From NCBI GenBank assembly GCA_030744755.1, contig JASLPY010000052.1, positions 1-38,982 of the forward strand: a stretch of 38,982 bases of DNA, read 5' to 3'. Under the pieces are notes generated by a model. It had not been told where the DNA came from and ran no database searches. It was given only the letters and a program-made list of their open reading frames with translations. Positions 34,419 to 38,982 of this stretch are shown piece by piece (within the stretch, counting starts at the first letter, position 1; every line of letters starts with the position of its first letter). Position numbers and translations under genes: made by a program. Origin of the DNA: Kiritimatiellia bacterium (GTDB lineage: Bacteria; Verrucomicrobiota; Kiritimatiellia; UBA8416; JADHWI01).

Positions 34419-35465
34419 ATGATCGTACTTGGAATAGAGACATCCTGTGATGAGACTGCTGCTGCGATTGTCAGGGACGGCACGGACGTGCTGTCCAGCG
34501 TGGTTTACAGCCAGGTTGAGCTGCACGGGCCGTACGGCGGTGTTGTGCCTGAGATCGCCTGTCGCTGTCACGTAGAGGCGCTCCCCGGGGTAATTGACGA
34601 ATCGAGGTCGCAGGCTGGAGCTTCATGGGAAGACATTGATGCGGTCGCCGTTACTTACGGCCCCGGCCTTTCCAGTTCGCTGCTCATTGGACTGTCGGCG
34701 GCCAAGGGACTCGCATTGCGCCTGGATAAACCACTGTGCGGTATCAACCACCTGCACGCTCACATCTATTCTCCGTTCATGTCGGAGGGGGTTCCTTCAC
34801 TTGAATCATCCTGCCCGTTTCTCGCCCTGGTGGTCTCCGGGGGACACACCTGTCTTGTCAGGGCCGACGCGCCGGGACAATACCGCCTGCTTGGCCAGAC
34901 CATCGATGATGCCGCGGGAGAGGCATTCGACAAGGGTGCTACGCTTCTTGGCCTTGGCTATCCGGGCGGACCGGTGATGGACAAGGCTGCAAAGGACGGA
35001 AAGCGCGATTTCGTTCGTTTTCCGCGCGGTCGGGCCAGGAAAGAACGTGGCCTTATTGACGGTATGGACTCGGACCTGTGTTTCAGCTTCAGTGGTTTGA
35101 AAACTGCCCTCATGTACTACGTTAAGTCTGAGGGTGTTGAAAAGGATGATCCCAGGACGAACGATGTCGTGGCCAGTTACCAGGAAGCTATCGTGGATGC
35201 CCTGGTGAGCCGCTGCCGCAAGGCCCTGGGTGACGGCATGCACATCCTGGCTGTTGGCGGAGGCGTATCCCTCAATAGCCGCCTCAGGGAACGTCTCAAC
35301 CAGATGTCAGAAGATCAAGGGACGAAGCTCATGCTCGCCGAGCCCCGCTTCTGCGGCGACAACGCCGCAATGATTGCAGCACTTGCGGGAACAGGGCAGG
35401 GGGTGTGGGGCGACGAAGCGATGTCCCTCGACGCCGAGCCGAACCTGCTCGTGGCGGGAGTCTAA
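34419..35465 (+). CDS. tsaD: tRNA threonylcarbamoyladenosine (t6A37) transferase subunit TsaD
   Basis: A 348-residue ASKHA-fold protein that, with TsaB and TsaE, transfers the threonylcarbamoyl group to A37 of tRNAs reading ANN codons. The opening VLGIETSCDETAAAIV is diagnostic. Metal-binding His111 and His115 lie in GINHLHAHIYS. FLALVVSGGHTCLV, DDAAGEAFDKGATLLGLGYPGG and DLCFSFSGLKTALMYYV follow, with the nucleotide-binding AVGGGVSLNSRLRERL near the C-terminus and a final Asp in RFCGDNAAMIAA. The start ATG 34419 has only a weak TTGAAG. tsaB and tsaE are not in the window. A perfect 14-base palindrome follows the stop codon. Confidence 0.97.
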   Translation: MIVLGIETSCDETAAAIVRDGTDVLSSVVYSQVELHGPYGGVVPEIACRCHVEALPGVIDESRSQAGASWEDIDAVAVTYGPGLSSSLLIGLSAAKGLALRLDKPLCGINHLHAHIYSPFMSEGVPSLESSCPFLALVVSGGHTCLVRADAPGQYRLLGQTIDDAAGEAFDKGATLLGLGYPGGPVMDKAAKDGKRDFVRFPRGRARKERGLIDGMDSDLCFSFSGLKTALMYYVKSEGVEKDDPRTNDVVASYQEAIVDALVSRCRKALGDGMHILAVGGGVSLNSRLRERLNQMSEDQGTKLMLAEPRFCGDNAAMIAALAGTGQGVWGDEAMSLDAEPNLLVAGV

Positions 35466-35467
35466 GC

Positions 35468-35481
35468 ACCCTCGCGAGGGT
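35468..35481 (+). terminator. Perfect 14-base palindrome directly after tsaD
   Basis: ACCCTCGCGAGGGT is fully self-complementary and begins three bases after the tsaD stop codon. There is no T-run after it. It could be the root of a weak transcript-end hairpin, or part of the repeat region that follows. Confidence 0.35.
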
Positions 35482-35520
35482 TGACCCGGCTCGCACTTAC
35501 TTAAGCATGTCAGCTATCGG

Positions 35521-35626
35521 ACCCACCCCCCGCTTCGCGGACCCCTCCCAGGAGGGGATCTCCCATAAGTGGCTTAGCTGCAACAAGGTCCCCTCCTTGG
35601 AGGGGTGCCCGCAGGGCGGGGTGGGT
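35521..35626. repeat. REP-like palindromic pair between tsaD and the convergent heme-protein gene
   Basis: Two 38-base arms (35521-35558 and 35589-35626) are inverted copies matching at 32 of 38 positions. Each begins or ends with ACCCACCCC/GGGGTGGGT and contains an internal hairpin of the CCCTCC..GGAGGG type. CTTAAG sits outside both arms (35501-35506 and 35642-35647). This resembles the bacterial interspersed mosaic (REP) type. It lies between two convergent genes and could stop transcription from both sides. Confidence 0.75.
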
Positions 35627-35676
35627 GCTCCCGTAGAGAGACTTAAGTCAGCGCCATTCTGACCTGACCCCGACAG

Positions 35677-38600
35677 CTATTGGCGGTCGACTTTCGTCAC
35701 CTCGTTAACCCGCGGGTTGGAATCGGTACGTACCGATTTCGCTTTGTCCCGCCTTTCGATGCCGCTGATGTTCTCTGGGTCGACGTCAAATTCGGGCCAT
35801 ACGATTTCGCCCTGCTTCTGCGCTTCGACATCCTTGTAAGCGACGAGTTCGTTGGAGTTCAGGTCCAGCCACATGATGATGGCTCGCAGCTCCTCCTCAG
35901 TGAACTTGCCTTCTTTCAGCGATTTCTGGTGGTTTTCGTTAAGAAGGGCCTTGCCCATCCGTGAGAACATCGCGCCGAACTTGCCCGGCTTTATGCGCGT
36001 GCCGCCATGCAGGCGGTTGTACTGCCCGTGGCCCAGGTAGAACATGTATGGCTCTAGGCGCTGGTAGGCCATGTCAGTGGGACCAGACCTCTTCTGCTCC
36101 ACCTTTTTGACCTCCGGCTTGACCTCCGCCTCCGCCGCAACCGCTGCCTGCGCTGCAACTTCCGCCTCTTTCTTCTTCTCATTGTGGCACCCTACGCATT
36201 TTTTCTCGAATACGGGCCGGACGTGCCGGTGGAAGCTGAACAGCCTCAGGTCCTTGAATTCGGGTTCGACTTCCGAAGGGGCTCGGCGCATGGCCATTGG
36301 ACGGGCGGTGGAACGTACTGCATCCCATTTGCTTTCATGGCAACCGACGCATGACATCTGTTCGCCCGGATGCACGTAAGTGACGGAGCGCATGGATTGG
36401 ACAGCCATACCGTTCTCATCCAGAAGTTGGAAGTAGATGGCCTTTCCAACCGGTGCCTTGAAGTAGACGCTTCCATCCTTCTCAACCGGAACAACACCCA
36501 GTGGAATCCTACCCAGGCTCTGGTTGCCATATCCGATCCTGGGATTATTGCTGCGTGGTGATGACTTGGGAAGCACCTGGACGATGCGCAGTTCCTTGAT
36601 CTTCGTTCCCTCGGGGAGCTTGCCGAACTCATCCGTGATATTCACGTCCATGATACTGATGGTAGCCACGGGACTGTCGGGCTTAAGATTCTCGCCCTGG
36701 CAGGTTCCTGTGGGTATGACGGGGGGCTTCGCTCGTGCGCGCAGCGGAATTGGATCAAGCGGCCGCAGGCCGTTGGTGACCTTGCAGACGAGCTCACTGT
36801 TGCCGAACTCATCCAGAACGCGGATGCTATCCTTGTAGTTGCACAGGTAAAAGCTCTCGCTCAGGGGCCAGGCCGTTCCATAGGCCATGCTAGACCAATT
36901 TCTGACACCTGTCTCGGACTCCGGGAACAGGACATCAGGCGTTACGCGCCTTACCTGCGACATCATGTTGTCGTCGGGAATGTTGATGTCGATCATCACC
37001 AGGGATCCGAACGCCTGGCCGTGGTGCGGACCCGCGGTAGCGATGTACTTGTCCGACCCGGGGATCGACCGACAGTTAAACTCCGCCCAGGGCCGCATCT
37101 TGATCCCGCGCGGCCATCCTTCACCTTCGACAGTCGTGAGAGGCAGGGAATAGTTTCCGTGGAAGGAACGCGGGTCGGTGCCGTCCGGGTAGCAGTGCCA
37201 CATGTGATGCGCGGAGCTGTGGTCGCGGTCTACGTAGTCCCAGCGGGTGTACACGATCATGCCCCGATTATCGACGCTGGGATGAAATTCATTGGTTTCA
37301 TGGTAGTCGATAGTAATCATGTCGCTGCCGTCTGCCTTCATGGAGAACATCGTGAAGGCCGGGACCGGACGGCCGTGACACCGGCCGAAGCCGTGCCGGC
37401 GGGTGGACATGAATACTATCCTCCCGTTCGGCAGCCAGATCGGATCGAAGTCGTCAAAGACACTGTCATCCGTCAGGCGCGTCAGATTCGATCCGTCGAT
37501 ACCCACCCTGAAGATACTGAACCTTGTAGCCGGATCCCATTTCTTTGTTGCCCCTGAACTCCAGGCAAAGACAATTGTCTTTCCGTCCCAGGACAGATCG
37601 GGCGAGATGAACGTACCATCGCTCATGGGCATGCCTTCGTTGGTGCCGGCAGGGACATTCAACCCCTTGACTACATCTATGACCTCGGCTTCGGCGGACT
37701 TCCAGTTCTTGAGGATGAAGAGTCCGCCGCCTTTTCTGCCGTTATGGCCGTAGTACTGGTCGCAGAAATGGTCACCATCATACTCGGACTTGCGTGTGCT
37801 GGCGTCATTCAGAACGCCGCGTGACACAAAGAGGATGGAATCAAAATCCAGCATCGGGTTTGACAGGACCGCCTTGCGCATACCTTTTCGCAGTTTGAGA
37901 TAAAGCGCTAGTTTGGCTTCGTCGGTTTCGGGCTTTGCAGTTCTGATGTCTTTGAGCATTTCCCTGGCTTCGTTCAGGCCGCCCGCTCCCGGCATGTTCT
38001 TCAGCTTTTCGATCAGTGCTTCGGAGCGACGCAGGCCTACGTCGAGCGGGCTCGTGTCAGATGTTTGCTTAAGGGACTTGGTATTGAGCACCTGTTCGGC
38101 AGGGAAGCGATAGCCATCGGCCTTTATCCCGGCGATCTCGGCATACTTTTCTTCCCAATCTTTCCGAAGCACGTCCGGTTCCGGGCCGGTAACAGCTTCT
38201 GCTCCGCGTACTTCGGGTGTTGGTCCCGGTGGTCCCGCTGACTTTATCGCGCTGGGTCTCTTGCCCGTCACTTCGAATCTGGCGTCAACCCAGTCCGTGT
38301 GATCGTGAGCGTAATCGTTGCCGCCGGTGGTAACGATAAGGCTGAGAGTCTTTACTCCCGAAACGTCTACATCCACCTGCTTGGCGGCGGAGCCGCCGGT
38401 CATCACCCCGCTCTTCCAAAGGAGTTTCTTGTCTCCCTGGACTTTGAACTCGGCACTTCCTTTACCGCCGCTCTCCGCATCAATACCTACGAGTGCCGTG
38501 AAGCGCCTGGTACCACCATCAAGATTGATCCGGAATTCGCCTGGTGCGTGTGTGCCGATCCCGTGCTCGTAGGTGGTCTCTCCAATAGTCAGCTTCTTGC

Positions 38601-38757
38601 CGCCCACAGACATGTTCTTCCGTGTGGACCCCCATCCGGATGTAGAGAGTGCCACATCCATTTCGTCCAACCATACGGTCTGAGGCTCAGCGGCGTTGCC
38701 GCAGATAGTGAGAACCAGGAGCAAGGTGATGACTAAAGGTGCAGTTAGTTTTCTCAT
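35677..38757 (-). CDS. Exported NPCBM-domain, HzsA-related di-heme protein
   Basis: A 1026-residue exported protein. The signal peptide occupies about residues 1-23 (LVITLLLVLTICGNAAE). Residues about 25-165 form an NPCBM/NEW2 carbohydrate-binding-like domain (GIGTHAPGEFRINLDGG, SGVKTLSLIVTTGG). A beta-propeller-like part with TolB/PD40 repeats follows (FDDFDPIWLPNGRIVFMSTR, FHPSVDNRGMIVYTRWDYV), resembling the middle part of hydrazine synthase alpha-related proteins. Two CxxCH heme sites are at 803-807 (CVGCHESKW) and 854-858 (CVGCHNEKK); an Ala/Glu/Lys-rich insert comes right after the second. The start at 38757 is supported by AAGGAA and the signal peptide; 38823 is too long. The C-terminus, with LTEEELRAIIMWLDLN-like pattern, follows the PVC cytochrome type. 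No anammox gene is near, so hydrazine synthesis should not be assumed. Confidence 0.75.
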   Translation of the reverse strand: MRKLTAPLVITLLLVLTICGNAAEPQTVWLDEMDVALSTSGWGSTRKNMSVGGKKLTIGETTYEHGIGTHAPGEFRINLDGGTRRFTALVGIDAESGGKGSAEFKVQGDKKLLWKSGVMTGGSAAKQVDVDVSGVKTLSLIVTTGGNDYAHDHTDWVDARFEVTGKRPSAIKSAGPPGPTPEVRGAEAVTGPEPDVLRKDWEEKYAEIAGIKADGYRFPAEQVLNTKSLKQTSDTSPLDVGLRRSEALIEKLKNMPGAGGLNEAREMLKDIRTAKPETDEAKLALYLKLRKGMRKAVLSNPMLDFDSILFVSRGVLNDASTRKSEYDGDHFCDQYYGHNGRKGGGLFILKNWKSAEAEVIDVVKGLNVPAGTNEGMPMSDGTFISPDLSWDGKTIVFAWSSGATKKWDPATRFSIFRVGIDGSNLTRLTDDSVFDDFDPIWLPNGRIVFMSTRRHGFGRCHGRPVPAFTMFSMKADGSDMITIDYHETNEFHPSVDNRGMIVYTRWDYVDRDHSSAHHMWHCYPDGTDPRSFHGNYSLPLTTVEGEGWPRGIKMRPWAEFNCRSIPGSDKYIATAGPHHGQAFGSLVMIDINIPDDNMMSQVRRVTPDVLFPESETGVRNWSSMAYGTAWPLSESFYLCNYKDSIRVLDEFGNSELVCKVTNGLRPLDPIPLRARAKPPVIPTGTCQGENLKPDSPVATISIMDVNITDEFGKLPEGTKIKELRIVQVLPKSSPRSNNPRIGYGNQSLGRIPLGVVPVEKDGSVYFKAPVGKAIYFQLLDENGMAVQSMRSVTYVHPGEQMSCVGCHESKWDAVRSTARPMAMRRAPSEVEPEFKDLRLFSFHRHVRPVFEKKCVGCHNEKKKEAEVAAQAAVAAEAEVKPEVKKVEQKRSGPTDMAYQRLEPYMFYLGHGQYNRLHGGTRIKPGKFGAMFSRMGKALLNENHQKSLKEGKFTEEELRAIIMWLDLNSNELVAYKDVEAQKQGEIVWPEFDVDPENISGIERRDKAKSVRTDSNPRVNEVTKVDRQ

Positions 38758-38959
38758 TGCAGTGTGTTCCTTTGTTTTTCTCTTCAAGAAAGAGGCTTGG
38801 CTCAGAAGATCCTTCGGGGACAATAGCGCAAAAGAGCCCTTTTTATCAATAGTTGTATCTGTCGCTGTTCGGCAAGAGTAGAGCCATCTGCGTTGTGAAA
38901 CAGAACAACGGGGGCAGGGTGAAACGGGGGTACGAGGTTTTGTTTACCCCACAGCACAA

Positions 38960-38982
38960 GGGGTTAGGCGCTAGGCGTTAGT
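38960..38982 (-). repeat. Third, partial copy of the C-rich tract repeat, reverse orientation
   Basis: Read on the - strand, ACTAACGCCTAGCGCCTAAC followed by CCC matches the first half of the repeat at 32693-32750 over its 7-bp periodic part. The similarity ends before the hairpin, and the repeat touches the window edge. The bases between the heme-protein start and this point (38758-38959) hold the ribosome binding site and leader; no convincing promoter pair was found. Confidence 0.65.

Noticed and set aside
35677..38757. Calling the heme protein a hydrazine synthase subunit
   Set aside because: Only the alpha-like layout is seen; no beta/gamma subunit or other anammox gene is present in the window.

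Overview
The window is a gene-dense bacterial chromosome segment, moderately GC-rich by eye, dominated by housekeeping genes on the + strand. Only two genes read on the - strand: an SDR oxidoreductase at 2798-3652 and a large NPCBM/di-heme protein at 35677-38757. The gene content is diderm: RseP-type site-2 protease, ExbB/ExbD/TonB-like proteins, lipoprotein signals and a six-domain S1. A 'HzsA-related' heme protein joined to an NPCBM domain, PEGA-domain proteins and abundant short-tandem-repeat palindromes between genes together suggest a PVC-group organism such as Kiritimatiellota, Lentisphaerota or a relative. This placement is an inference from gene content and was not tested by phylogeny.

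Layout. 1-905: 3' end of an IS630-family transposase and a repeat-bearing spacer. 906-2622: a GT2 glycosyltransferase, then a PEGA-domain envelope protein overlapping a tiny lipoprotein, closed by a strong intrinsic terminator (2706-2740). 2798-4516: an SDR dehydrogenase (-) diverging from a cysteine-cluster protein (+) across a spacer with a dispersed palindromic repeat. 4564-7082: a sigma70-like promoter driving rplM-rpsI and probably the DEAD-box helicase that follows. 7145-9834: queE-queC (queuosine precursor synthesis) and purA. 9867-15338: the compact isoprenoid/envelope cluster uppS-cdsA-dxr-rseP-ispG. 15693-18839: rpsA and tyrS, separated by a long hairpin. 18851-26228: uvrA overlapping a secreted TPR protein, then ExbB-, ExbD- and TonB-like genes. 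26295-29280: hisD-hisC-hisB. 29404-35465: M16 peptidase, ComEC-like membrane protein, CtpA protease and tsaD, each separated by repeat-rich spacers. 35677-38757 (-): the exported NPCBM/HzsA-related protein with two CxxCH motifs.

How the genes work together. dxr and ispG supply two steps of the MEP pathway. uppS converts its products into the C55 lipid carrier, cdsA makes CDP-diacylglycerol, and rseP is the envelope protease normally found in this cluster. The TPR/ExbB/ExbD/TonB-like genes look like one energised outer-membrane transport or envelope-integrity unit. The most unusual features are in the spacers. Several families of 6- or 7-bp tandem repeats, some arranged head-to-head as imperfect palindromes, and REP-like inverted repeats occupy many of the longer gaps. 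One repeat arm appears to provide the Shine-Dalgarno sequence of a gene. No tRNA, rRNA, CRISPR array or complete mobile element was seen. No decisive new system was found; the repeat families and the HzsA-related protein are the best leads.
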